NCBI GenBank assembly: GCA_031761405.1
Contig: JASEVX010000008.1
Location: 43,293,733-43,357,732 of the forward strand
Origin: Serripes groenlandicus
Lineage: Eukaryota > Mollusca > Bivalvia > Cardiida > Cardiidae
Length of the DNA: 64,000 nt
Direction of reading: 5' to 3'
Below are positions 43,771 to 55,714 of this stretch, piece after piece. Positions within the stretch are counted from its first letter, which is position 1. Each line of letters starts with the position of its first letter. A program made the translations under genes and the position numbers. The notes under the pieces were generated by a model. The model had not been told where the DNA came from. It saw nothing but the letters and a program-made list of their open reading frames with translations, and did no database searches.

Positions 43771-44310
43771 CCCCCCCCCCCCCCACCCCACCCCCACACA
43801 CATACACGCAAACGTGTTCACACATAAAACCCACTACATGTTACATAACACCTGACAATAACTACAGTGCTTTCAAGAGGTTAAAGGGGAAAGATAAACG
43901 CATTTTAAGGTAAAAGTGACATACAGAAACGTATCTGAGGTCGAAAACGTATGAATTTTTACTTTGAAATTGCACCTGCAAACCACTACAATGTCACGTG
44001 ATCAACCTGACGCACAACGGAAACCGACGACATGCAACCCACTACCAGTTCTAAACACACATGCAATCCATTACCGGTTGGACACATACATGCATTCTAA
44101 TACCGCTGTTCTTAACACACAATCATTCCACTACCGCTGTTCTAAACACACACGCATCCCACTTCTTAAATACTGTGGCGAATTGTTTTACAATTGTGAC
44201 GAATCTTAATGTGGCGAATCGTAAGTAATTCGACTAAAAAAATAAATTGCCCCAAAAATAGAGTAAAATGTGCGAGCCTGTTAAATCAACCTCATAATCG
44301 AGTGTTTAAA
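43768..44310 (+). repeat. Dispersed repeat of about 500 bp, copy 2
   Basis: A direct copy of 28541-29035, including the C-tract, GTCACGTGATCAACCTGACG and TGTGCGAGCCTGTTAAATC. It directly follows the triplicated segment. Confidence 0.75.
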
Positions 44311-44790
44311 TTCAAATCCTTCATAGCCTAATAGACTATTTTTCTAAACTAACCGTTAAGGTAATTAGTGACGTAATATGTTCCAGTATGATTAACAGAT
44401 TGGTATTAAACATGTAAAGACTTGTTAGTTTTTGTGACCCAAGAAAACAGCCAGATCGTTAAAACTTGGAAAAAAGAAGCCTTTACAATATGTAGTTCGA
44501 ATAAGGTACGTAGAGTTCAAAAGCATAACGTTCGTTAACGACTCTGACCTATGTTTTAGGGCTGTTTTGAAATTGACGTAACGTTAAGAGACATTATATC
44601 ATAAATGACGTCGCCGGAGTGTAATAAAGCCTTTAAATAAATTGCGTATTCAACTAGTGTAATAACAATGCTACGTAACGTGACGTCATAACGTAACGTT
44701 TAGCGTTGTAAATACGCGCGCTTTAAAGCGACGTTTATATGGATATAGCACTGTAAATTATTAAATTAGTATTTATGATATAAAAAGAAC
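44311..44790. other. No gene; ACGT-rich spacer
   Basis: Several ACGTTAACG-like and TGACGTCA-like words (for example GTGACGTCATAACGTAACG at about 44682), but no coding sequence and no named element. Confidence 0.35.
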
Positions 44791-44928
44791 ATTACATTCG
44801 TGGTCATTCAATACGAAATTTATTAAACTCGTTTTCTAAAAGTGATAAAAACTCGCCAAGGCTCGTTCTTATCAATTTCAGAAAACTCGTTTAATAAATT
44901 CCGTATTGAATGACCACTCATGTAATAT
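44791..44928. mobile_element. Palindromic (foldback) MITE, about 138 bp
   Basis: The left arm holds TTACATTCGTGGTCATTCAA, TTTATTAAACTCGTTTTCT and AAACTCGCC. The right arm mirrors it: GGCTCGTTCTTATC, GAAAACTCGTTTAATAAAT and TTGAATGACCACTCATGTAA. The arms are about 68 bp with few mismatches and almost no loop. Confidence 0.8.
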
Positions 44929-45659
44929 CCTCTATTTAAAGGCCACTCCGTCTTTAAAATACGACCGTACTAGAGAAATCTGACCAAATAATACGTTTGG
45001 ATAGTTTTGTAGCAGATGTATTGGCAATTCAGCTGTTCAAAAATAAACGTGATGTTTTTGAGTTCAAGTTATATTTTCCTTCCTTCACTCACCGCTCGAA
45101 CAATGCGATAACAAAACCTATAAACTGAAACTCGACTATCTCTATTAACATTTTTGTTGTACTTGTTTTAAAGCGGTTTATAATGTCAATATACATATTT
45201 CTTTCTATAAAGAGCTCCTATTAACTTAGAGATGAATGTATGTTAGTATATCGCGGAAGTACTAAAGGCGCTAAATGTAAACACGCGTGATATGATAAGT
45301 AATTGATACAGTGCTAACGTTAAAGTTTACGGACCTTTTCCAATGGACGGCTCAAATACTAATTATTTCCTTACCTAGGCTGATTAAGTTGAAATTTTCT
45401 TAGATTTCCTGGCTGTAAATACTCCCAACATCGTCCGATAAAAATCTGTTTTATATTAGGCGTAGTACCAGGACTCGAACTTGTTTTGGAAACCAACAAC
45501 AGTAGACACCATCCAGTCAGAATAAACCTAGCAAAATAAAAGATTATCTTTTGCCTTTTTTGTATGTTGTTGAATCATAAAAAGTTGCACGTCGAATGAG
45601 ATGTAGATGTATATCGACTATGGTCAATACTTTAACGATGGAAGACATTACTGCAATGA
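44929..45659. other. No gene recognised
   Basis: AT-rich sequence with no exon, tandem repeat or identifiable element. A decayed B-box-like CCAGGACTCGAACTTG lies at about 45469. Confidence 0.4.
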
Positions 45660-45870
45660 TAGAGCGATACATTTTCTGTTTCAGGCATCATTATTCTATA
45701 CCTTTTTCCCCATGAGACGGAATGTGTCGGCCCGGATCAGTCTGCGCGGACTGCACAAGCTGATCTGTGTCGATACATTACGCAGAAGTATGGATCGTGT
45801 CATGCAAAAACTGGCCGTCGTGAATTTTGCGACAAGCAACGTTTCAGTTCAGTTTGCGCGCATCCGCTCG
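45660..45870. mobile_element. GAGCCGTC-type MITE, partial copy
   Basis: TTTCTGTTTCAGGCATCATT, GAGACGGAATGTGTCGGCC, CGGATCAGTCTGCGCGGACT and ATACATTACGCAGAAGTATG match the inner part of the copy at 45966-46204. Both outer ends are lost. Confidence 0.6.
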
Positions 45871-45965
45871 GTCTGATCAAGTCTATCGTTGTTTTTTAAT
45901 CGGACCAATGCGTTCGGGAATATGTAGTTCAGTTCTACAGATCAAATTTTGTCTGTGTCCCATAA

Positions 45966-46204
45966 GAGCCGTCCCGCGAGAATACCAACATTATGGCCTC
46001 TGCGTAATGTATCGACCCAGATCAGCCGGCGCAGTCCGCGCAGACTGATCCGTGCCGACATATTCCGTCCCAGGGGGACAGAGGTATAGAGTAATGATTC
46101 CTGAAACAGAAAATCCACGAGTAAGCCTGCGCGGCAGGCTTTAGCCGATCCAGGTTGATGCTTTACGCAGAGTCAACAATGTTGGTTTTCTCGCGGGACG
46201 GCTC
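45966..46204. mobile_element. GAGCCGTC-type MITE, 239 bp, most complete
   Basis: The left end is GAGCCGTCCCGCGAGAATAC and the right end GTTTTCTCGCGGGACGGCTC. Inside, CTCTGCGTAATGTATCGACC, CGCAGACTGATCCGTGCC and GATGCTTTACGCAGAGTC give further inverted pairs. It has no coding capacity. Confidence 0.8.
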
Positions 46205-46331
46205 AATAAAGTTAACGAAGTAAGTATCACGCCATGCAATAAGCCCGTAAAAACGATATGTGTTAACACTTTTAAAAAAGACAACGAGTTTATATGTACC
46301 TGTTCCTAATCTCACTGTTATCGAATGCAAT

Positions 46332-47035
46332 CTACCGAGTAACGTATTCACATTTCAGTGTACCGAGTAACGTATTCACATTTCAGTGTACCGAGTAACG
46401 TATTCTCATTTCAGTGTACCGAGTAACGTATTCACAATTCAGTGTACCGAGTAACGTATCCACATTTCAGTGTACCGAGTAACGTATTCACATTTCAGTG
46501 TACCGAGTAACGTATTCTCATTTCAATGTACCGAGTATCATATTCACATTTCAATGTACCGAGTAACGTATTCACATTTCAGTGTACCGAGTAACGTATT
46601 CTCATTTCAGTGTACCGAGTATCATATTCACATTTCAGTGTACCGAGTAACGTATTCACATTTAAGTGTACCGAGTAACGTATTCTCATTTCAGTGTACC
46701 GAGTAACGTATTCACATTTCAGTGTACCAAGTATTGTATTCATATTTCAGTGTTCTGAGTAACGTATTCACATTTCAGTGTACCGAGTAACGTATTCTCA
46801 TGTCAGTGTACCGAGTAACGTATTCACATTTCAGTGTACCAAATATCATATTCATATTTCAGTGTTCTGAGTAACGTATTCACAATTCAGTGTACCAAAT
46901 AACGTATTCACAATTTAGGGTACCAAGTAACGTATTCACATTTTAGTGTACCAAGTAACGTATTAACATTTTGGTGTACCGAGTAACGTATTCACAATTC
47001 AGTGTACCAAGTAACGAATTCACATTTCAGCGATC
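46332..47035 (+). repeat. 28-bp minisatellite, about 25 copies
   Basis: The unit CGAGTAACGTATTCACATTT plus CAGTGTAC is repeated. Later units carry the CAAGTAACG or CTGAGTAACG variants. The 78-residue frame over it is an artefact. Confidence 0.95.
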
Positions 47036-47364
47036 AATTATATCCAAGGTACAATTTAGAGGACAAGATAAGAGGGGGTGAATAGGTCTTTTCCTCACAA
47101 TATTTATATGATTACTCAACTAAATCCTATGTTGTGGTTACTCAAAAGAATCATCTCACTGATGTGTCAAAAGATAAGTACCCACAACATAGGGTCAAAT
47201 AAGGAGTATAGAACATGAAAAATTCCCGTTATCTAGAACTCTGGTACATTATCGTCGCAGTTAATGTATAACTTAGATTAATACAGATTGCGTATAAAAG
47301 ACAACACATGTTTCTTTAGTTTAAAGATCATCGCTATCATAAGCTTCTTCTAGTATTTCTGAAT
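47036..47364. other. No gene recognised
   Basis: AT-rich spacer with a local CAACATAGG/CCTATGTTG inverted pair (about 47130 and 47185). Confidence 0.4.
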
Positions 47365-49080
47365 GACGGTTAAGGTTGCATATAACACTTGCTCTCGGGA
47401 TATTCAGATTCTGGCCAGGGTCAAGAATAGAAATAATGAAACATTGTAAGTTTTGGGTACATTTTTGGGTAAATCGTTGATTTTAATGTTTATTAATGTG
47501 AAAAGAAAGCTCTTAGCATAGGATTGAATTTTTCAGTTGCACACACGTCTACTTCCAGTTTGACAACACTGGTTGCAGAGCTAGGCGTGAATTTAGAGGT
47601 AAATTTGAATACCAGCTTTCGCGTCCAAGATTTCTTGAAAAGGAGCTGGAAACGTTGTATTTCTGACTGCATCCACATATTGCCTATTGTTTTGAGAGTC
47701 TAAGCAGCCTTTCAATTTAACACTAACCCCCTGCGTTTTTGTTGGGTGATGTTTGGAATAAAGGTAAAAGTTGGACTTTTTGTCCCACCTTTTTTTCACC
47801 CTGTTTCAGAACACTTTTGTGGCAAATTCTTTCCATAATATTGACTGAAAGTGTGACTTCCAGTCATTTTCTTATAATTCTGGCACTCTTTGATACAAGA
47901 AAACCATTTTAAATCAAACCAGTATGGATATTATGAGGTATATTGAGAGAATAAAAGTTGTGGTGTCCTCAGGAAACAGAAAATCAGCGTCCATCTGTCT
48001 TAAGCCACCTTATAGGTAAACTGACATATTACTTTTGTCAAAATTAAGAGCATTTTTATCATTTTCTATGAAGAAAATAAACATTAAACTGCATTCGACT
48101 GTTTTATTTGAGGTCAAATCTTGATTCAAACAAGGGAGGTAATTCAATACCAAAGAAAACTGCAATTTAAGAAAAGGAAAGTTTTTTTGGCATTCAGACA
48201 GGATAAAATTGCAATTTCTTTGTAGAAATAATTAATTCCATCACATTTGTGCTTAGATTTGGCATTTTAGGCATTGTTGCATTAAATCTACTCAATTTTG
48301 CCCAATGTCTTCTTTTAGTCTCTTAAATGTGCAGTTTAGATCCGCAAATATGTTGAATTAGTGCGATTGACAAGTCTGCAGTCTGCGGCAAATGCTTACT
48401 TTTCACCGGTTTGATCAACTAATCTAGTCATACATGTGCATTTGGTTTTCCATGTATCATATGGCTTTTGAGCTGTTTTTTTGAAGGACTTGGGTTTTGC
48501 GTTGAATTTAGCCGAATTCAATTTTGTCTGAACACATATTTTTCATAATAGCTATAATGGTTGGGTTTTTAATGCTTATATTCGTTCTTATGATTAGAAA
48601 TATATCCTTAAACAATATAGCCAATTTTAAAAGGAGATTTATGCTCTTTTCTTTGTAGTAGCAGTTCTATGAACAGTTAGACTAGAGGATTTTCACTCAA
48701 TCTGACACAAAAATGTACAAGGTATGTGCAAAACAGCTGACTTTATTGTTAACATTTTTCTTTCAGGCTGCTAGTATAGCATAAAGAAAGTAACACGGCA
48801 TAAGTGACCACAATTCCATTAAAACCAGTGCATATCCTGTTGTAAAACAGGAGCAGTTCTGGCCTTTTTTACCCTTTTTGATTGCAAGCATTAATTTGCA
48901 GTAATTTAGGGTGAAATGTGCTAGTTTGAGAAGGGTTCTAAATCAGTACCAGAATAGTTGTGGGTCTTTCAGCCTCAGGAAAATTGTTGAAATGAGTTGT
49001 TATCGTATTCCGTTATTGATATAATAGGTTTTGACCTACAGTACAGCTCAAGGGGGTTTTCCCAAAAACCCTCACCCCCG
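47365..49080 (+). mobile_element. DNA transposon piece A, with right terminal repeat
   Basis: 47365-48010 is a direct match to 56868-57480: AAGGTTGCATAT, GGGATATTC, TTTGGGTAAATCGTTGATTT, AGGCGTGAATTTAG, CGCGTCCAAGATTTCTTGAA. The right end is a 42-bp repeat at 49038-49079 (ACAGTACAGCTCAAGGGGG... to CACCCCC) that is the perfect complement of 56810-56851. No transposase frame was found. The left end is lost. Confidence 0.65.
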
Positions 49081-49082
49081 CG

Positions 49083-49330
49083 GGCTGATAAGACAGCCCA
49101 CCGCGTTCCCGCTCACCTGTACGCAGGGTTTCCCCTACAATAACCCGGCGGTCCCGCGGGGTTTGATCATTCAACTATTAAGCCCGCGGAGGGAAATCCG
49201 ATAACGATTTATGACGTCACGATGATTGACAGCTGTGATTAAGGCAGCCCCCCCGGCGTTCCCGCTCATCTGTATGCGGGGTTTCCCCTAAAATAACCCC
49301 AGTACCGCGGAATTTCATCATTTTTCAAAC
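49083..49330. repeat. GC-rich direct repeat pair
   Basis: GTTCCCGCTCACCTGTACGC, GGGTTTCCCCTACAATAACC and CGCGG...TTTGATCATT recur at about 49245-49325 as GTTCCCGCTCATCTGTATGC, GGGTTTCCCCTAAAATAACC and CGCGG...TTTCATCATT. This is a local GC island in AT-rich DNA. Confidence 0.75.
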
Positions 49331-49819
49331 GGTAGTTAATATACAACATCACACTATTGGACTAAAATGTTTTTAAATCAAGAGGGATATCCTATTCAGT
49401 AACCCAGACGCGACATGTAACATTAACCCATCTGTAATGCGATCAAAGTAAGTGAACGTCAATTATTACTTTCAATTAATAGGTGTTAAAAAACATGTCG
49501 ACACTCTGAGTTGTTTGGTATTATTATGTTATGGTTAATCACTTATGCTGTCGGCTTTATGAAGCATTCATGTATCATAAATTCACAAATCAATTCTACC
49601 ACCCGGTGTCCTCCCCTATTAATATAGGCGAATCTTTGATTGCCGGATCTGTTTTCTGGCCTATAAGTCAGACAAGAAATAAAATGACAACTGGACGCTT
49701 GTTAATGATAATCGAAATGTTTAATTCACAATACTCGCATTTGGTACGGTTTCGAATATGGAAACTTATACACAATATTGACTGGAAAGATGATGTAGTT
49801 CAATTATGTTGTTGTCTAT
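49331..49819. other. No gene convincingly recognised
   Basis: A 107-residue plus-strand frame starting at 49531 shows no recognisable motif and runs into a MITE, so I do not call it a gene. Confidence 0.35.
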
Positions 49820-50610
49820 ATGTTTTCCCTTTTCCACTTGCAGACGCTTTCTGACGCAGCTACAAAAGAAGAATTTGGAAACATTGTGACATAATACAAA
49901 ACTGTCTCAATGGTTTCAACCTTATTCAATAATAAGTGTACTTCCATTTATAGAGTTTCCAAATGTTTACCTACAAGTTTTCAAATTGGCTACTGCTGAT
50001 GTGTTGCATGAGGAAAATGGTTAATAAGAATACTCTTCCTCTCAGTGGCATAATACAACTTAGTTGTAAAGGATGTGCATGTAATGTAATTCAAAGAAAA
50101 ATATCCCCATTCGCATACGCGCAATAAGATCATGATGTAACCGTCTTACTACATGCATCTAGGCTTACAAGACTCACAAGAACGGTTATGACCAAACACT
50201 AACTATAAACGTACGTTTTTTATTGTAAATTCTATTTATGTCAATATATCCGAAGGTCGGTTTTGGCGTGACGTGAAACATGTATTAACAAAACCCGTCA
50301 TGAGCAAGTTCTCCATTGTCAAATGTTTTCATCTCTAATCCATAATAGATCTTTAAGTTTTTGATATATGTTTCTGTATTATATGTAGACGTTTGGAATG
50401 TCGTCTACTGCGGATTTATCATATGTTTTAAAGGGGGGTTAAAGAAAAAATAAAAAGATGAGCGCTTGTTAGCTGATCGTGTAATGATCTTATCAAGTTA
50501 ACCCCTTTCCAACAAACACCAAGCAGACGACTTGTAAAACACTTTGTCAATCATTATTTTCAGCCCTGTATCCATTTGCCACAATGCTCTATTTGACCCT
50601 TATGTTCCCG
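49820..50610. mobile_element. Cluster of piggyBac-like MITE fragments
   Basis: TTTTCCACTTGCAGACGCTT (49828), GTTGCATGAGGAAAATGG (about 50002), GAGCAAGTTCTCCATTGTC (50304) and AACCCCTTTCCAACAAACAC (50501) with GCAGACGAC are ends or centres of at least three decayed copies. Confidence 0.6.
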
Positions 50611-51053
50611 TCTGCCACTTGGTTCAATAGTACATAGTGCTAAAGAGTGGAATTACACTTGTTTTTCCCCCTCTGGTCTTTTCTTAAAAGAACCTTCTTT
50701 TCGTCTTAGTCCCTCGTTTGTGCGGCTCACGATGGTGTCTTCTCAAACAAATGTTTTACCTGCAGCGGAGTAAAAGGCTTTGACATATCTTCTGATGATG
50801 TTTTCCTTACCGAGTCTAGTTCCTCCTTAATCTTCACTCCACCACCGAACCAACTACTCCCCCATCTTATATTTCCCGGACCGAATAACTCCGGAAAAAA
50901 GTCGTGTTAAGGTTAGTCCAACATTCCCTATGCCGATGGAATCATCCCTTAGCTTCCGAAGTCACATTCTGTTTTGTATTAGCCTTTTTAAATAGGTTGT
51001 AAACAGTTAAGTAGCTGGGACCATGATGAGACCATTGTACAGGACATTGATCT
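50611..51053. other. No gene recognised
   Basis: No repeat family or exon identified. The minus frame from 51223 crosses this stretch but its sequence-like part is the SINE to the right. Confidence 0.35.
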
Positions 51054-51245
51054 ATGAATTGATTGATTGATTGATTGGTGTTTAACGCCATTTTTAACAA
51101 TTTCTCAGTTATATCACGCCGGCCAGTTCTCCTACTCATGCATTTCCTGGGTTTCTCACACCAGTACTCCACACAACAATCTTTCCAAGCAACTGGCTGC
51201 TTTTCCACATAGACTAAGCCCATTGGTGGAAGACGAATGACGCCA
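51054..51245 (-). mobile_element. SINE (family 2), reverse, head missing
   Basis: On the minus strand: GCGTCATTCGTCTTCCACC, CCAATGGGCTTAGTC, GCAGCCAGTTGCTTGG, GTGTGGAGTACTGGTGTGAG and GGCGTGATATAACTGAGAAA, then an AATCAATCAATC tail. Confidence 0.75.
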
Positions 51246-51804
51246 TCTATGAATTGAAAATGAAATGTAAATATAGTTCAGAACGGCAGTTATTTTAAAA
51301 ATCATTTATTTTAAGTCACTCTTTTACACGATGTTTAATGATGCACAGTTAATAAAAATGCGCTTGTTTTTCAGGAATTATCTTTATACATATAATATTG
51401 TCACGCTGATTAACCAACCTACTTTTGAGATATTAATTATACCACTCTTTAATACGGATTAACATAAAGCGGCTGTTTATTACAACACATGTCAACCCTT
51501 TACCCAGACTTTCTGTAGATGACTTTCAACTGTATTTCAGTTAGATCATAGTATTGTATTGTTAAGTTACCAATACTCACGATTTTATTTACCCTGACAC
51601 GATAACATATATTTTACCGAATCTATTAGCGCGTAGGATGGAACCCATTAATACGTTTTTTAAAGTGTTTTTGATATGCCGGGAAACTATTTTGCCCTTT
51701 TACCACATACAGATGCTGTCGACGCCTCTACAGCTATGACTTATGAAAACATTGTGACAAAATGTAAAATTTCTCATGTTTCAACTTTATTCAATATTGA
51801 TTCA
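51246..51804. other. No gene; one MITE scrap
   Basis: A piggyBac-like MITE fragment lies at about 51695-51790 (CATACAGATGCTG, GACGCCTCTACAG, GAAAACATTGTGACAAAATG). Otherwise nothing was recognised. Confidence 0.4.
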
Positions 51805-52025
51805 TTCATTAGGGCTTAACGCGGTTTTCAACTATTGTTCAGTATATCACGCGTGCCGGTGCACGTAGTTAAGCTACCAGTTCTACTTACAACATACATC
51901 AAAAGTAGCTGGCTTCTTTTCCAAATTGACTGTTAGCCCATTGGTGAAACACGAGTGACGTTTCGTCAAACTTCGAAAATGTTGGCGGAGCTGGTATTCG
52001 AACTCATAACCCTTGGATTTAAATA
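51805..52025 (-). mobile_element. SINE (family 2), reverse, with B-box
   Basis: On the minus strand: GTTATGAGTTCGAATACCAG (B-box region), CAACATTTTCGAAGTTTGAC, CCAATGGGCTAACAG and AACTGGTAGC, then GTTGAAAACCGCGTTAAGCC. It is older than the copy at 51054-51245. Confidence 0.65.
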
Positions 52026-54689
52026 ATTAAGCTTCTATTTATTGTAATATCACGAAGTTTTGCGTATATATTTTATATGTCGTCTGCTGCATACATGTAT
52101 ATCAAGTATACATATTTATTGAGCGGGGCGGGGCGATCACGCACCGGTTTATGATGTAACTTGGATCTGTTTACGATAGTCGACGTATCAGATGGCAATT
52201 TTAAGATACACCAGCTTTTTCCATGATGTTTTATTTTACTGTATGCATATCTAAACGAAGTCCACTATGCACAGTTACAAAATATTACCTATAAATGAGG
52301 CGTGTTAGGGGATATTGATGCCAATTCGAACAGTATGTACACCAGCAACCTGTTGCAACCTGTTATACAGTCATAAATGGCAAAAACACAACATTAACAG
52401 AAAAGCTGATTCCTTATTTAATGCAAAAATAACTTTGATGTCAAATCAACAATACCCAAAGTCACTAGACACTACTAAAAGATGAGGATATTATGAGCTT
52501 GTGCATGTCACAAGTTAAAAGTTGGCTTTTGTGCAAAGTTTAGATCCAGATCAGGGATGCACACAGCTCATATATAACTTACAAGATTGTTAGACGAAAC
52601 TGTCAACTTTTATAGATTCTGATTAAACTGACCAGGTTCACAAGACAATCTGAACATACACTTAAAATAGCTTGTTCCTTTTCTCATACACTCGCTCTGA
52701 ACTAGTGTGCAGCGGTTGTTTTGTGCATGTTTTATTTGTTCTTGCCTGCGCAGGATTTAATTAATCGCATTACAGTAAGAAAAGCTTAACGCCGTTTGTA
52801 CACTATTCAGTCATATCACGGCGGCCAGTTCAGATACTCATGTGTTTCCTAGCTTTCCTCGGGACAGGTCCTATGTTCGAGGCTTATGATACAGGCATAT
52901 ATTGGTAAACGTAAATAAATATAAACCAGAAACAGGACCTATATTTTGCTCCGATACAATTAGTTTAAACATGCAGACTATTGGAATATATTTGAAATCT
53001 CTACTCCGAATTAAATGATTTCATAAAAGTTTCCGTTTATTTTTAAAATGAGCATTTCATCATATGCTTTTAACAATGCTCAATGTCAAATTACTGCGGC
53101 CAATTCACATATCTCGACACTGCAAACAATCATGATTAAGGGCACCCAACGTTATGGCATTTGCTAAATGTATATATAGAGATCAGCACGCACATTCATG
53201 CTATCCAATGTTGTTGTACATAGTTCGAAGGAATTTCTAGATTTGCCTGCGTGAATACGCATAGTGGTTTCGATCTACACTTCACTGCCTACGCTAAAAA
53301 CAAATTATATTACCTTTGATCATATATACTTTATGTTGTCGTTTTACATTGTTCTAATATCTTTTGTGTTTTTTAGGGGACATAGATAAATTTATTTTAC
53401 ATATTTCTATTGAAAATAGTAAAATGCAAGTCTTCAGCCGAGTCTTATAAAATGTATGTATATATGTATGAAATTTGCTTGCCAAAAAACGATGTTATTT
53501 AAACGACGAAACAAACTGTCAGATTACCAGCTGGTTAGTCGGGTCAATAAAAACAATGCCCTGTGATCTATATGCACTTCACCGTCTTTCAATCAGCCTG
53601 ACAACCAACACAAAATATATCACACGTTTTTCATCTGTCACGTGCTTTATAAAGTGCTACACCCTTTACAAGCAAACATTAATGTTTATATTGAAACGAA
53701 ATCTGTTTTGCGATTCATTTGTCTTCAATGTAGTGTCGTATAAAAAGTGATTTTTGTTTGATTTGGTAAATGAATATAAATTCGTTAATGGATTTATCAT
53801 AATCGTGTTGATCTCAATAGTATGTGAATGTAAAAATAGGATTATCATTCTCAAAGGTAAGGCTTTATTTCTCAATTATGCTGTAGAACAATGAATTTGA
53901 TTATAAATGTTTGCAATATGCACATGCAGATTTCATCGCAATAGAGCTCAGACAACTCGATGTTCAAAGTATTCAAGTAAGGTATTTTAGCGACTGTTCC
54001 AGTGTTTCTTTGTTTTGGTCTTAGTTTCAGAATATAAAACATACTCGTATATATACATGATCAGTCAAGTTTGCACATATATGCGCATACAAACCCAGGT
54101 CCACAGTGTACATGGTACATTTAGTAACAGTGATTTATCTGATCTGACTCAATTGTCATTATTTGATTTATCCATTGGTTTGCAAATATCCGAGGAAACA
54201 TGTAATGACCTAAAAATTAGCAGTATACATATAGATTTGAGTAGGGGGTCATATTTTAAGAGACGTAGAAGTCGCTCCCTTTTCAGTGTTCTCTCTTCCG
54301 TCCATAATTACATCATAAATCGACTCCTGTAGATGCGTTTACAGACTTCTGGTTCGGATTAATGGAAATGGGTTACAATATGAAATATAGTAAATGAAAT
54401 ATAGTAACACAAGTCAAAGCCAATGAAAAGAGGGAACGTCATCTAAAATATTTAATCTCGAGGAGCTTGAGAAAGAACGTAACTATTATTGAAATTAAAT
54501 TGCAATATATATTTTTTTTTTATTAACACTCGCCATGCAGAATAATCAATCTGTCGAGCGATTTTTTGAAAAGTAAACAATCGCTCGTGATGCATATGCC
54601 TGCAAAATTTACTATTTGGGAAGCAGAGTAAATAATATAGAATAGTTAACAAAATGTATACTCGGAAAAGAAATTAAAACACACCCACT
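52026..54689. other. 2.7 kb without a recognised gene
   Basis: A reverse SINE fragment lies at about 52785-52860 (TTAACGCCGTTTGTACACTA, TATCACGGCGGCCAGTTC). Frames at 53475-53750 (91 aa) and 54015-54332 (105 aa; SDLTQLSLFDLSIGLQ, RRRSRSLFSVLSS) are unlike any family I know. The second has serine/arginine-rich parts but no splice or promoter context. I do not call them genes. Confidence 0.35.
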
Positions 54690-54960
54690 CGCATTTTTCC
54701 GCGGGGGCTTCGCGGGGGCTCCGCGAAAGAAATATAGGCCACTCCCATTTAACATTTTCTGCGGGGGGAACCCTGCAATCCACCTCAAGCGGGCATATCT
54801 CTGAAATACCTGTAAAACGCCGGGTTAAGCCGGGGGAGCGACTTAACGCCGGCGGTTCATCATTGGTTTATTCCTGAAACACCCACTTTCTAATTTTCAT
54901 ATTCCTGAAACCCCCACTTTTTAATTTTCAAATTCCTGAAACACCCACTTTTAATTTATG
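54690..54960. repeat. GC-rich patch and three 31-bp repeats
   Basis: 54690-54860 is GC-rich: CCGCGGGGGCTTCGCGGGGG, CGCCGGGTTAAGCCGGGGG. ATTCCTGAAACACCCACTTT followed by TAATTTTCA-type then repeats three times at about 54872-54959. Confidence 0.75.
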
Positions 54961-55565
54961 TAACCCATGGTTACGGACTATAGTCTGTTTTACCTATTGG
55001 TATAATATTTGCTGCATAAGGAGATATAAATGTAAAATATTTATAATTTAAGATTTGATAAATTATGTCTAAATACATTAATATTATTAGGACCATAAAT
55101 TAATATTGATATTAAATAATCAGAATTGCCAATTAATTATTATTATTATTATTATATCAAATTATAACAGTTTATATCAATTAATTAAGATTAATTAGGT
55201 TTCTTTGATCTTTTTTTTAAATATATTAGTTATAGTTTAAAACTGATAATTGATACATTGAAAAAGACAAGATTAACAGTTTGCAAGCAGTTTTCTTAAT
55301 TAAAACTGATAATTGATACACGATGATGATGTTATTAAAGAAATAAGATTAACAGTTTGCAATCAATAGTGTTAATTTATTGGTATTTAAGTTTAATGTT
55401 TATCTTTTTGAATACTTTGATGTTTCATATAAATTCAACTGAGCAATATCTAAACAAAGAAATATTTATTTGAGTATATTAAAGGCGATAATTAATGTAT
55501 TAAAAACAAGATACAAGACCATTAATTTTTATATAAATTGATACTGATATAATTTAGTTTCATTT
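54961..55565. other. Very AT-rich stretch with a duplicated block
   Basis: AAAACTGATAATTGATACA ... AGATTAACAGTTTGCAA occurs at about 55238-55290 and again at 55302-55365. There is an (ATT)n run at 55136-55155. It may contain the promoter of the FLYWCH-like gene, but no core element can be singled out. Confidence 0.45.
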
Positions 55566-55598
55566 GTGTACACGATTATCCTAGATACATGTAACATA

Positions 55599-55682
55599 AT
55601 GGCTAATGCACAAGTACAAATACGATTTGTTAATAATCAGAAAGGTGGTGAAAGTCTTTTGATAGGTGGATTCAGATTTAAT
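55599..55682 (+). CDS. Probable first coding exon of a FLYWCH zinc-finger gene
   Basis: An ATG opens 28 codons (MANAQVQIRFVNNQKGGESL then LIGGFRFN) that stop exactly at a GTAAGTATAC donor at 55683. The pattern of a short charged lead, then F-V-x-x-x-KGG-x-x-LL-x-x-G-F/Y-x-F/Y-N, is the start of the FLYWCH zinc-finger domain. That domain would continue in the next exon with the W-x-C and C/H ligands. That exon was not found in the window. Such domains occur in host DNA-binding proteins and at the N-terminus of some Mutator-like transposases, so the host or transposon nature is open. The intron begins with a TGTCTG-rich satellite. Confidence 0.45.
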
Positions 55683-55714
55683 GTAAGTATACTTTTTTCT
55701 TTCTCTCCTGATGT

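Noticed and set aside
47493..47678. Shared minus frames in transposon pieces A and B (FKKSWTRKLVFKF) as a transposase exon
   Set aside because: The similarity follows from the nucleotide match of the two copies. The frame is about 60 residues without catalytic motifs.
54015..54332. 105-residue frame as a gene
   Set aside because: No recognisable domain and no start, splice or repeat support; I cannot separate it from chance.
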